From NCBI GenBank assembly GCA_965230565.1, contig CBDDLH010000011.1, positions 1 through 64,000 of the forward strand: 64,000 bases of DNA. Reading direction: 5' to 3'. Every line of letters begins with the position of its first letter. The stretch's first letter is position 1. The notes below the pieces were generated by a model. That model made no database searches. It had not been told where the DNA came from and was given only the letters and a program-made list of their open reading frames with translations. Source of the DNA: BCD1 sp965230565 (GTDB taxonomy: Bacteria; Bacteroidota; Bacteroidia; Chitinophagales; Saprospiraceae). A program made the position numbers and the translations under genes. This document shows positions 8,333 to 17,500 of the stretch, one piece after another.

Positions 8333-9793
8333 TCACCGGCACATGGTCTGCATCAACGGGGCGAGTTTTTTCCTCAAGGCACTTCCCGAGCAGTTATGAT
8401 TATTTACAATGATACAAAAAGCCAGCTTTTTTCCCTGATTATTGGTGGCATAACCTGCAAAGGATCTTACGTTTTCCAGCGTACCGGTTTTGGCGCGAAG
8501 CCTTCCCTCGGCAACTGTACCCCGGAGGTAATATTTCAATCCTCCTGATTTACCTGCAATGGGTAGGGATTCATAAATGGTACTGCTAATCTTTGAGTCT
8601 AGGTTTGTTTTCCGCAGGAGTGACGCCATAAATTTAGCTGTAACCAGGTTTGTTCTGGAAAGGCCACTGCCATCCGACTGACTGACTCCGTCAAAGGAAA
8701 GTCCCCGTTGTTTCCAGAATTCTTCAATAGCTTTCAAGCCCTTTTGAGCTTCGGTTCCTTCTCCGGATTGTCTTTTGCCAAGGGCTTTCAAAAATGTTTC
8801 GCAATAAAGGTTTACACTTTTGATGTTGGTGCGCTTGATGATGGTTTTAAGATCTGGGGAATAATGAGTGTACAGGGTTTTCCTGTTCTTTTCCAACGGA
8901 ACCTGGAGCAGTCTGTCAGTGGTGGCTCCCTTAGAGGTCGGAACATTGATATTGGCCAATTGATTTTTTAATTTTTGGGCAGCGAAAAGAGGCGGATCAG
9001 GTAAGGAGCCTTTGATGGTGAATTTTTGGTTGCCAACGGGAATGGTTCCGCGAACGTATCTTTCATAGGCATATGGAGCTCCATAGATATAGGCGTTGTC
9101 GCCGCTGCCTTTTTTGGCTGATTTGACCTCGTTATAAAATGCCAGTCCTTCGACTTCAGGTTCGATATCCATGATCCTTGGCGATGCCTTTAATTGAGGG
9201 TTTTGCAGGAAATGCAGGTAGTAAAGATTTTCATGGAAGTTAAGTCCCCACACCCCGGCAGCGTAATAGTTCCCCAGGTCTATCCAGGGCCAGTCCGGCG
9301 CATTGACGGTGCTGCCAAACCAGGACGCATCACCTATGATATGCCCCTCAACACACAAAATGTTTTTTTGTAAAATGGCGTAGACAAAATTACCCAGTAC
9401 GTCTTCCATGGAATCCGTTCCTTCCATTAATGGGGATGCCAGCGTGGGGTCTCCGTATCCTTTTATATACAGGTCCCCTTTTAGGTTCCCCTGTTTGTCA
9501 ATCTCCCCGGAATACTGGAGTTCTGTTTTGAATTTATAATTGCTTCCCAATACTCCTGCTGCAGTGGAGGTGGTAACAACTTTTAAAATGGAGGCAGGGA
9601 TCAGACTTTGATCAGCATTATGAGAGGCTACCGTTTTCCCTGTTTTGACATCTATCACGCTTATTCCGACCGAGGCATGTTTGAAGGCGGGGTCTTTGAG
9701 TAGTAGGTTAATTTGGTTTTGGATATCGCCTGACTGAGCAGAAATAATAACGGGCAATAAGTAGAAAAATAAAAGGGCTTTTATTCTGGTCAT
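8333..9793 (-). CDS. dacB: D-alanyl-D-alanine carboxypeptidase/endopeptidase, PBP4 type (peptidase S13)
   Basis: 486 residues from the ATG at 9793, the start that opens with a signal peptide (cleavage near ISAQ-SGD); the frame stays open 81 bases further upstream without coding features. The three penicillin-binding motifs are present: S68-I-L-K71, S326-V-N328 and K435-T-G437. The spacing between the first two is wide, as in class C low-molecular-mass PBPs with inserted domains, and the SDGSGLSR motif (383-390) is typical of S13. It trims or cuts peptidoglycan peptide crosslinks in the periplasm. Single gene; no partner is evident around it. Confidence 0.92.
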   Translation of the reverse strand: MTRIKALLFFYLLPVIISAQSGDIQNQINLLLKDPAFKHASVGISVIDVKTGKTVASHNADQSLIPASILKVVTTSTAAGVLGSNYKFKTELQYSGEIDKQGNLKGDLYIKGYGDPTLASPLMEGTDSMEDVLGNFVYAILQKNILCVEGHIIGDASWFGSTVNAPDWPWIDLGNYYAAGVWGLNFHENLYYLHFLQNPQLKASPRIMDIEPEVEGLAFYNEVKSAKKGSGDNAYIYGAPYAYERYVRGTIPVGNQKFTIKGSLPDPPLFAAQKLKNQLANINVPTSKGATTDRLLQVPLEKNRKTLYTHYSPDLKTIIKRTNIKSVNLYCETFLKALGKRQSGEGTEAQKGLKAIEEFWKQRGLSFDGVSQSDGSGLSRTNLVTAKFMASLLRKTNLDSKISSTIYESLPIAGKSGGLKYYLRGTVAEGRLRAKTGTLENVRSFAGYATNNQGKKLAFCIIVNNHNCSGSALRKKLAPLMQTMCR

Positions 9794-9863
9794 AAGGTTA
9801 ATATTAATTTTTTCATAAATATACATCAGGATCAGATATGTTAAAGTTTGAAAAAACTGACTA

Positions 9864-9905
9864 AAAAATGTCACGTTTTAAGTCCTCGTGGCTTTTATAA
9901 ATAGG
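9864..9905. repeat. Short dispersed repeat (second copy 38695-38735)
   Basis: Starts AAAAATGTCACGTTTT and, a few bases later, continues CGTGGCTTT then an AT-rich end ATAAATAG. The same arrangement occurs upstream of the four-helix-bundle gene at 38695-38735. CACG and CGTG inside each copy could pair into a small stem. Confidence 0.6.
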
Positions 9906-9919
9906 GGATTAGCGCTGAG

Positions 9920-9954
9920 CAGTGACGGCCTCACTCAGAGTGAGGCCGTCACTG
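9920..9954. repeat. Perfect 17-bp inverted repeat with one-base centre
   Basis: CAGTGACGGCCTCACTC (9920-9936) is followed by A and then by its exact reverse complement (9938-9954). It has no T-run on either side, and lies in the divergent region between dacB and the gene at 10327, so it is not an ordinary terminator. It may be a protein binding site, a REP-like unit or an mRNA leader hairpin. Confidence 0.8.
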
Positions 9955-10326
9955 AGTGAAGTGAAATTTTAAACAAACAGGTCTCCATTCTCAAATTTAC
10001 GGAATTAGCTGAAAATGTTGTTTTTTGTTTTTCTGCATTTGTGTGATTTGGTGGTATGTGTTTTCCCAGGGCCGGAACGTTAAGTGGAGGGCGGCGCGGA
10101 GCCTGTCCGCGGCACATGGTGCCGGGAGACGAGCAGGACAAGGGATGGGAGTGTAGCGGACAGCCCGACCCAAGCGAAGCGATGGGATGGCCCCTGATTA
10201 TTTTTGCAAAATCTTTGTTTTAATCCTTGAAAACCAGTTAAAAGAATAAAAAATAGTGCCTGTGCAATAATTCAAAGAATAAGGTAGTTCTATAGGTGAA
10301 ATTTTTAATTAATCAAACAGAGCTAT

Positions 10327-10563
10327 ATGCAGCAAAACTTTACAACTGAATTATTAGTAAAATACCTTTACCACGAAACAACACCCTCTGAAAGACACGC
10401 TATTAACCAGGAACTCATAAACAATTTCATGCTGCGTGAAGAATTCTCAGAGTTGTTGTTCGCCTTTCAACAATTGCCTAAAGTAAAGTTTAAGCCATCT
10501 AAGACCTCCGTTCAAAACATTTTGAATTATAGTAAAGAGACGGCACTTGAAGAATTGGCTTGA
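10327..10563 (+). CDS. Small hypothetical protein upstream of recA
   Basis: 78 residues, acidic and helical, with no signal peptide or membrane segment. I do not recognise a named family. The opening LLVKYLYHETTPSERHAI resembles the N-terminal helices of short anti-sigma-factor-like proteins of Bacteroidota, which often read L-x-x-Y-x-x-x-E-x-x-x-x-E, but it has no zinc-binding Cys/His and no membrane anchor. Normal codon use, an own intergenic region, and a strong terminator 24 bases after the stop support a real gene. It is separated from recA by that terminator and the recA promoter, so it is a distinct transcription unit. Confidence 0.7.
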   Translation: MQQNFTTELLVKYLYHETTPSERHAINQELINNFMLREEFSELLFAFQQLPKVKFKPSKTSVQNILNYSKETALEELA

Positions 10564-10586
10564 TTGAATCGAGAATATTTTACAAT

Positions 10587-10626
10587 AAAAAAGTCTTTAG
10601 CGGAGTAATCTGCTAAAGACTTTTTT
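10587..10626 (+). terminator. Intrinsic terminator after the small gene
   Basis: AAAAAAGTCTTTAGC (10587-10601) pairs with GCTAAAGACTTTTTT (10612-10626), loop of 10 bases, with the T-run in the 3' arm. The symmetry would allow it to work in both directions. Confidence 0.85.
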
Positions 10627-10645
10627 AATTTATTTTGGGTTTAAA

Positions 10646-10677
10646 TTTGGTTTTAAAGAACAATTTATTTATTTTTG
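10646..10677 (+). promoter_or_regulatory. recA promoter, TTTG-N20-TATTTTTG
   Basis: TTTG at 10646-10649 and TATTTTTG at 10670-10677 are spaced by 20 bases, an exact match to the Bacteroidota primary sigma factor consensus. The start site would be near 10684, leaving a leader of about 30 bases before the ATG at 10714. No obvious LexA-type palindrome is seen. Confidence 0.75.
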
Positions 10678-10713
10678 ACACTCAATTAAAACAAAAAGTT
10701 AAAAACAGCAATC

Positions 10714-11784
10714 ATGACAGATAAAGAAAGAGATGCCAAATTAAAAGCCCTGGAGCTCGCAGTTGACCGTCTGGAAAAAACCTATGGAAAAGGTACGGTA
10801 ATGCGTCTTGGCGATAAACAAGTAATGGATGTAGAAACCATTCCTTCCGGTTCCCTTGGATTGGATATTGCTCTAGGTGTGAACGGTTTTCCCAAAGGGA
10901 GAGTCGTGGAGATTTATGGTCCAGAATCTTCCGGAAAAACAACTTTGGCGATCCATGCTATTGCGGAATGTCAAAAGCAAGGTGGAGTAGCTGCCTTTAT
11001 TGACGCAGAGCATGCCTTTGACCGGTTTTATGCCGAAGCACTTGGTGTCGATACAGAGAATCTGCTCATTTCTCAGCCGGATAATGGTGAGCAGGCACTC
11101 GAAATCACCGAAAATCTTATTCGTTCAGGAGCTATCGACATCATTGTTGTGGATTCTGTTGCTGCTTTGGTTCCAAGAAGTGAGATCGAAGGAGAGATGG
11201 GAGATTCCAAAATGGGATTGCAGGCACGTTTGATGTCTCAGGCGATGAGGAAATTAACGGGTACAATTGGAAAAACTGGTTGCTGCTGTATTTTCATTAA
11301 CCAGCTGCGTGAGAAGATTGGGGTAATGTTTGGAAACCCGGAAACAACTACTGGTGGTAACGCTTTGAAATTTTACGCATCCCAACGTTTGGATATTCGT
11401 AAATCCGGTGCAGCGATTAAAGATAAAGAAGGAAATGTAGTCGCTAATCACGTTAAGGTGAAAGTGGTTAAGAACAAGGTAGCTCCTCCATTTAGAGTTG
11501 CAGAATTTGATATTGTATTTGGAGAAGGTATCTCTAAAGTTGGTGAGATTGTTGACCTCGGTGTGGATCATGATATTATTGGAAAAAGCGGTGCCTGGTA
11601 TAGTTATGACGGCGCCAAGATCGCTCAGGGGCGTGAAGCTGCCAAGCAGTTTTTGAAAGACAACCCGGAGTTGGCTTTGGAAATTGAACATAAGATCAAA
11701 GAGAAGATCGTTGGTCCTCAAAATAATGATGATAAGAAAGATGCTGTTGAAGAGCAATCTGCTTCCTCCAATGGTGTTAAATAA
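10714..11784 (+). CDS. recA: Recombinase A
   Basis: 356 residues, the normal length. The order is N-terminal helix, core ATPase with Walker A GPESSGKT (69-76) and Walker B IIVVDS (D147), the L1/L2 DNA-binding loops (L2 near FGNPETTTGGNALKF), and an acidic C-terminal tail rich in D/E/K as in other RecA proteins. It forms filaments on single-stranded DNA for homologous strand exchange and, where a LexA exists, SOS induction. Monocistronic: consensus promoter at 10646 and a terminator at 11826. Confidence 0.98.
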   Translation: MTDKERDAKLKALELAVDRLEKTYGKGTVMRLGDKQVMDVETIPSGSLGLDIALGVNGFPKGRVVEIYGPESSGKTTLAIHAIAECQKQGGVAAFIDAEHAFDRFYAEALGVDTENLLISQPDNGEQALEITENLIRSGAIDIIVVDSVAALVPRSEIEGEMGDSKMGLQARLMSQAMRKLTGTIGKTGCCCIFINQLREKIGVMFGNPETTTGGNALKFYASQRLDIRKSGAAIKDKEGNVVANHVKVKVVKNKVAPPFRVAEFDIVFGEGISKVGEIVDLGVDHDIIGKSGAWYSYDGAKIAQGREAAKQFLKDNPELALEIEHKIKEKIVGPQNNDDKKDAVEEQSASSNGVK

Positions 11785-11825
11785 TATTGACCACTTACTT
11801 ATTAAGATTAATTGCTACAAAATGC

Positions 11826-11867
11826 AGGTCTGCTAAACTGGAGAATGTTTAGCAGACCTCTTTTTTT
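11826..11867 (+). terminator. recA intrinsic terminator
   Basis: AGGTCTGCTAAAC (11826-11838) pairs perfectly with GTTTAGCAGACCT (11847-11859), 8-base loop, followed by CTTTTTTT. Confidence 0.92.
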
Positions 11868-12132
11868 GTAAACGCCTACGAACCCGCCTTCCCGGCATTT
11901 GGCCTGCCTGCGATGCGGAGCAGACAGGTACGGGACAGGCTCTGACGTTGGGGGACAGATGCACGAATAAGTTTTTATTAGGAAGCGGTTAAAAATCCAT
12001 AGGCTCCGATTTTGTTTTTTATATTGGTGTAATTCATAACTTCAAACTAAATTCGTGCATTCGTGGTTAGACAAAAGGGTTTTTTAACTTAAAATCCTAC
12101 CTTTATCCGCTGATTAAAAAAGGAGATTAAGC
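11868..12132. other. Intergenic region before the ABC-F gene, with a degenerate small palindrome
   Basis: Contains a 26-bp degenerate copy (11903-11928, CCTGCC...GACAGG) of the small palindrome family described at 39170-39194. It also contains a stretch ATTCGTGCATTCGTGG (12052 onward) that recurs at about 23409. A near-consensus -7 box TACCTTTA lies at 12098-12105 without a matching -33. AGGAGATT at 12120-12127 is the ribosome binding site of the next gene. Confidence 0.5.
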
Positions 12133-13998
12133 GTGAATTACCTTACACTGGAGCAGGTTTCGAAATCGTATGGAGAAAAGGTGCTTTTTGACAAGATCGA
12201 TATGACTGTCAATAAAGGACAAAAGGTGGCGTTGGTGGCCAAGAATGGAGAAGGGAAAAGTACCTTGCTCCGGGTTATTGCCGGTCAGGAAGCTGTAGAG
12301 GGAGAGACATCTAAATTGATGATGCGTCGCGGTATCAGTGTTGGTTTTTTGGAGCAGGAACCAGATTTTTATGAAGAGCATACCATTTTGGAAGCTGTTC
12401 TGGATTCTGACAACCCTCTTATTCAGGCAACAAAGCGATATGAATATGCTTTGTTGAAACCTGAAGATACTCAGGAAATGATGGAAGCCTCTGCCGTCAT
12501 GGATGACCTGAAGGCCTGGGATTTCGAGGCAAGGATCAAAGAAGTTTTATTCAAGCTGAATATCACGGAGCTGGATAAACAAATCAGAACACTCTCAGGA
12601 GGGCAGAAAAAAAGACTTGCTTTAGCAAAACTGGTTATTGATGAGCCCGACTTTTTAATTCTTGACGAGCCTACCAACCATCTTGATCTCGAAATGATCG
12701 AATGGTTGGAAGAGTATCTCAGTAGCCCCAATTTGACTATCCTGATGGTTACCCACGATCGCTATTTTTTGGAAATAGTCTGTAACCAGATCATCGAACT
12801 GGACAGGGGAAAGGTTTATAAGTACAATGGCAACTATACGGAGTTTCTTCAGAAAAAAGCCATTCGTCATGAGAACGAAAGCATTGAAATGGAGAAGAAC
12901 CGGAAGTTGATGAAGAAAGAACTGGAATGGGTGAACCGTATGCCAAAAGCCAGGGGGACAAAAGCCAAATCCAGGGTGGATGCTTTTTATGAACTCAAGG
13001 AGAAATCAAAGAACAGGACCAATAACCAGGAATTGCAGATCCAAATCAAAGGGCAGCGACTAGGCAAAAAAATACTGGAAGCCCATTATATCAGCAAGGC
13101 TTTTGGCGATATCAAAATTGTCAAGGATTTCCATTATAAGTTTAAGAAACAAGAAAAAGTTGGAATCGTTGGTCCCAACGGGGTTGGTAAATCGACCTTT
13201 ATGGGATTATTGACCAAACAGGTCCGGCCTGATGCAGGACAGGTGGTAGTGGGAGGCAATACAGTTTTTGGTTATTATACCCAGGATGGAATTCTTCTTG
13301 ACGAGGATAAAAGAGTCATTGAAGTAATTCGGGATATTGCGGAATTCATTCCCATGGAAAACGGGAGAAAGCTGACAGCAGAACAAGCCCTGGAACAATT
13401 CCTGTTTGACAGGAAGAAGCAACAGGTTTATGTATCTAAATTGAGTGGCGGGGAAAGGCGTAGACTATATTTGTTGACAGTTTTGATGGAAAATCCGAAC
13501 TTCCTGATCCTGGATGAGCCTACCAATGATTTGGATATTATTACGCTGAACATTCTTGAAGAGTTTTTGTTAGCTTTTCCGGGTTGTGTAATAATTGTGA
13601 CTCACGACCGCTATTTTCTGGATAAACTGGCAGATCATTTATTTGTCTTTGAAGGAGAAGGTAAGGTTAGAGACTTCAACGGGACCTATACTGAGTATAG
13701 AGAAAAGCAAAAGCTTGAAATCCAGGAGCAACGAAGACTGGCTGAAAAAACGGAAAAGCCAAAGGTAAAAGCTCAGGACCAGCAACCTGGATTGACTTAT
13801 GAGCAGCGCAAACAACTCAGTCGACTTGAGAAAAAGATCAGCAAATTGGAGGAACGAAAAGCTGAACTGGAAGCAAAATTCACAGACACTAATATTAGTC
13901 AGGAAGATATCATCAGTCTTTCGAAAGAACTGGAGGAGGTCAAAGAGACCATTGAAGAAGTAGAGATGGAGTGGATGGAGTTGGTTGAAAAAGGCTGA
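12133..13998 (+). CDS. uup: ABC-F ATPase, Uup-like
   Basis: 621 residues with two ATP-binding cassettes and no membrane segments. Cassette 1 has Walker A AKNGEGKST (36-44, the usual first Gly replaced by Ala), signature LSGGQ and LDEPTNHLD; cassette 2 has GPNGVGKST, LSGGE and LDEPTNDLD. A charged linker joins them, and about 60 C-terminal residues form the coiled coil that marks the Uup branch. ABC-F proteins act on the ribosome; Uup is linked to stalled or misassembled ribosomes and DNA integrity, while target-protection resistance proteins are also in this superfamily. Start is GTG, chosen because a strong AGGAGA lies 7 bases upstream and the N-terminus then matches the family. Confidence 0.88.
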   Translation: MNYLTLEQVSKSYGEKVLFDKIDMTVNKGQKVALVAKNGEGKSTLLRVIAGQEAVEGETSKLMMRRGISVGFLEQEPDFYEEHTILEAVLDSDNPLIQATKRYEYALLKPEDTQEMMEASAVMDDLKAWDFEARIKEVLFKLNITELDKQIRTLSGGQKKRLALAKLVIDEPDFLILDEPTNHLDLEMIEWLEEYLSSPNLTILMVTHDRYFLEIVCNQIIELDRGKVYKYNGNYTEFLQKKAIRHENESIEMEKNRKLMKKELEWVNRMPKARGTKAKSRVDAFYELKEKSKNRTNNQELQIQIKGQRLGKKILEAHYISKAFGDIKIVKDFHYKFKKQEKVGIVGPNGVGKSTFMGLLTKQVRPDAGQVVVGGNTVFGYYTQDGILLDEDKRVIEVIRDIAEFIPMENGRKLTAEQALEQFLFDRKKQQVYVSKLSGGERRRLYLLTVLMENPNFLILDEPTNDLDIITLNILEEFLLAFPGCVIIVTHDRYFLDKLADHLFVFEGEGKVRDFNGTYTEYREKQKLEIQEQRRLAEKTEKPKVKAQDQQPGLTYEQRKQLSRLEKKISKLEERKAELEAKFTDTNISQEDIISLSKELEEVKETIEEVEMEWMELVEKG

Positions 13999-14502
13999 AA
14001 CAAGCAATAAAATCATTGTTCCGCTCAGCACATTTGTACACCAAAAGATAGTAAAAGCAGCAATTTTGAACCTAAAACGGTACTTTTTTGCAAAAAAACG
14101 GTAAATTGCAGCTGTATAATAACACACCATCCAATTATACAGCGATTATCTACTAAAGGAATATTAATGGGGATGTGAATGATTTTGCATTTCCAGAGAT
14201 GCTACACACTACATATAGGTTTACTATATCAGGGGACAATAAACAAACTCACACCTGATATGGCTATTCTTTAAAACCAATCGGTTTTTATTTTTTTACT
14301 TTCTGTTCAGAAAGTAACCTTTCTCAATTTTCTCTGCATTAAAGAATATTACGATGCATTTGCAGCATTCTGCATATGTCATTGTTTTCTGGCATTTTAT
14401 GCCGGGAAGCCGGGAAATAACATACTATAATACTATTGAGAACTGCACGTAATGGCCATTTTCCTCCCGGATGGTTTTGCGTCAACAACACAAAACAGTA
14501 CG
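13999..14502. other. Intergenic region after the ABC-F gene, no gene seen
   Basis: AT-rich, no credible ORF. A short hairpin AAAACC-AATC-GGTTTT followed by a T-rich run (14274-14298) is the only terminator-like signal and is 275 bases from the ABC-F stop. A distal pair ATATCAGG/CCTGATAT (14227-14234, 14255-14262) could also pair. No consensus promoter for the next gene was found. Confidence 0.4.
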
Positions 14503-17500
14503 ATGAAGCACCCAGTTAACTGGCTTGCATTTCTGACATTTGCCCTTTTGGCAAATACTGTCTTTGGACAAGCACCGGATCGCCAGAGTTCCATTTTTCA
14601 CGCTCCCCTATTCAGTGAACTCGAATGGCGAAATGTCGGCCCAATGAGAGGCGGTCGAAGCGTAGCGGTTACCGGAGTACCCGGTAATCCTATGACCTAT
14701 TTTATGGGTTCCACCGGAGGTGGATTATGGAAGACAACAGATGGCGGGATTAAATGGAAGAATATTTCTGACGGGCACTTTAATAGTGGCTCAGTCGGAG
14801 CTATTGCCATAGCTCCATCTAATATAGATATAATCTACGCAGGTATGGGCGAACATGCAGTTCGTGGAGTGATGACTTCTCACGGCGATGGCATGTATAA
14901 ATCTCTGGATGGCGGTAAAACCTGGAAATATATCGGCTTGCCGGATTCAAGGCATATTGCTTCCATCAACATACATCCGGAAAACCCGGATAAATTATTC
15001 GTTGCCGTTCAGGGAGCATTATATGGACCAACGGAAGAGCGAGGTGTATACAAGTCTGAAGATGGAGGACAAACCTGGCGGAAAGTTTTATTCGTAAATG
15101 AAACAACAGGAGCTTGTGACCTGAGCATGGATGTTAAGAATCCTGAAGTTTTATATGCCGGTATGTGGGATCATCAACGTTTTCCGTGGAAGATCAGAAG
15201 TGGTGGAAATGGTTCCGGTCTGTATAAATCTACCGATGGGGGTGAAAGCTGGCACAGATTGTATAATGGGTTGCCAAAATCGATGGGGAAAGTTGGCATT
15301 TCTGTTTCACCGGCTGACCCAAATGTGGTTTATGCTAATATTGAAGCTGAGAATGGTGGTGTTTTTAGATCTGATGATGGAGGAGAGCTTTGGCAACAGG
15401 TCAATTCAGAACGAGTGACCTATGCGAGATCATGGTATTACATGGAGATCTTTGCAGACCCACAAGAAAAAGAAACCGTATATGTGCTCAATGCCCCAAT
15501 GTTGAAATCAACAAATGGCGGACAGACTTTTGAGCGAATAAAAAATCCACATGGCGACCAACATGACCTTTGGATCAACCCTGACAAACCGGGTAACATG
15601 ATCCTGGGGAACGATGGAGGTGCCTGTATAACATTTAATGGGGGAGAAAGCTGGTCATCGCAATCCAATCAACCCACCGGCCAGTTTTACAGGGTGATTG
15701 CTGACAACCGTGTTCCGTATTATATCTACGGAGGACAGCAGGATAATTCAGCTATTGCCATTGGAAGTCGGCCTGGTGCCGACAACTCCCCCATCCAGTA
15801 TTACCGTGTAGCCGGAGGAGAAAGTGCCTTTCTTGCATTTGACCCTGCAGACCCACAGTTGATTTACGGAGGAAGTTACCAGGGCAATATTTCAGTCTAC
15901 GATCACAAGACCAAAACCACTAAGGATATTATGGCCTACCCGCAAATCGGGTTGGCCTCCTTGCCAAGGAAGATGAAATATCGCTTCAATTGGAATGCTC
16001 CAATCGTGGCCTCTCCTCAGCAACCGGAAGTTATTTATCATGCGGCTAATGTGGTGATGAAAACTTCCAATGAAGGGCAAAGCTGGGAAGTCATCAGTTC
16101 CGATCTTACTCGTGACGAACCGAGAAGACAGGAACGTGGTGGTGGGCCGTTTACCAATGAAGGAGCCGGAGGCGAGAATTACAATACGATCAGTTATTTG
16201 GTCGCATCCCCGCACAGTTATGGAGAACTATGGGTCGGTACAGATGATGGATTAGTGCACTTGTCCAAAGATGATGGTCATTCCTGGCAGGAAATTACCC
16301 CTCCTGATATTGGAGAGGCTCTTATCAACTGCATTGAAGTTTCTCCTCACCGGGAAGGTGCTGCTTATGTGGTAGCTACCAAATACAAATTCAACAACCT
16401 TGCTCCTATGATCTATTTTACCGATGATTTTGGAGAAAATTGGGTTAAACTAACGAACGGAATTGATCCCGAACATTTTGTCCGGGTGGTAAGAGAGGAT
16501 ACTGAACAACCGGGTATCCTGTATGCAGGAACGGAAGCAGGATTGTATATCTCTACTGATTTTGGAAGTAAATGGCACAGGTTTCAGCTCAATTTGCCAG
16601 TTTGCCCAATCAATGATCTGTTCATCAGGGACAATGATTTGATTGCGGCCACTTCAGGAAGAGGTTTTTGGGTTTTGGATGATCTGAGTGTGATTCAGCA
16701 GAGTAGGAATAAGTTGTTGAGCAAAAAGATGCTGCTGTTTGAAACGACCCCTGTATATCTGCAAAAGTTGCCGGCATTGAAGAAAGGGCAATCGGTAAAA
16801 AAGTATGCAGCAAACGGCATGGTCATCGATTATTATCTGCCCGATCATATTGATTCCACCACAATGGTGAGTCTTGAGATTCTGGATATGAACGGGTATT
16901 TATTGAGGTCCTATACCAATAAAAATGATTTAAATTATAAGGAATATGAAGGTGGGCCTCCTCCTCTACAGGTTTTACCTGCAAAAAAAGGTATCAACCG
17001 GTTTTACTGGGATTTCAGGCGGGAGACGCTTTCCGGGGTGAAAGACGTATTTATGATGGGAGATTATCGGGGAAGTCTTGTATCTCCCGGGAAATATCTG
17101 GTGCGTTTGACTAAAGGAAAAGAAAAACAGGAGGTCGTTATCAATGTATTAGCTGACCCGAATCTGGAAGTGAGTGCAGAAGATTACATTGAGCAGCAGG
17201 AAGTTTTGAGGTCTGTTGATGAAACGGTCAACAAGATTCATGCTTCTGCTAATTCACTATTGGCCATTGATGGTCAACTGGACAACCTGATCAATTATTT
17301 GCAAAATGTCGAAGGAGCAGAATCTCTCGTGAAGATCGGAAAAGGTGTTTCTCTTAAGATTGATAACCTGGTCAATAACCTGGTTCAACCAAAGCAAAAG
17401 ACTCATCAGGATGTCATCAATTTTGAGAACAGCCTCAATGCTGAATTGATCAACCTGAGGACACGTGCCGAAAGTCATGATCCACGGATTTCATTAGGTA

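Larger units (their letters stand above)
9794..10326. other. Intergenic region between dacB and the small gene: hairpin and GC-rich block
   Basis: No supported gene. It holds the short repeat at 9864-9905, the perfect hairpin at 9920-9954, and a GC-rich block at about 10070-10200 (for example CCCGACCCAAGCGAAGCG) whose base composition contrasts sharply with the AT-rich flanks. The short open frame at 9935-10141 on the minus strand consists of this block read as protein and is not convincing. Confidence 0.6.

Noticed and set aside
9935..10141. Minus-strand ORF of 68 codons in the dacB upstream region
   Set aside because: It is the GC-rich block and hairpin read as protein (CRGQAPRRPPLN), without a family, normal codon use or ribosome site.
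14274..14298. Hairpin AAAACC-AATC-GGTTTT with T-run as the ABC-F terminator
   Set aside because: Stem of six A/T-rich pairs, 275 bases from the stop; too weak to list as a terminator.
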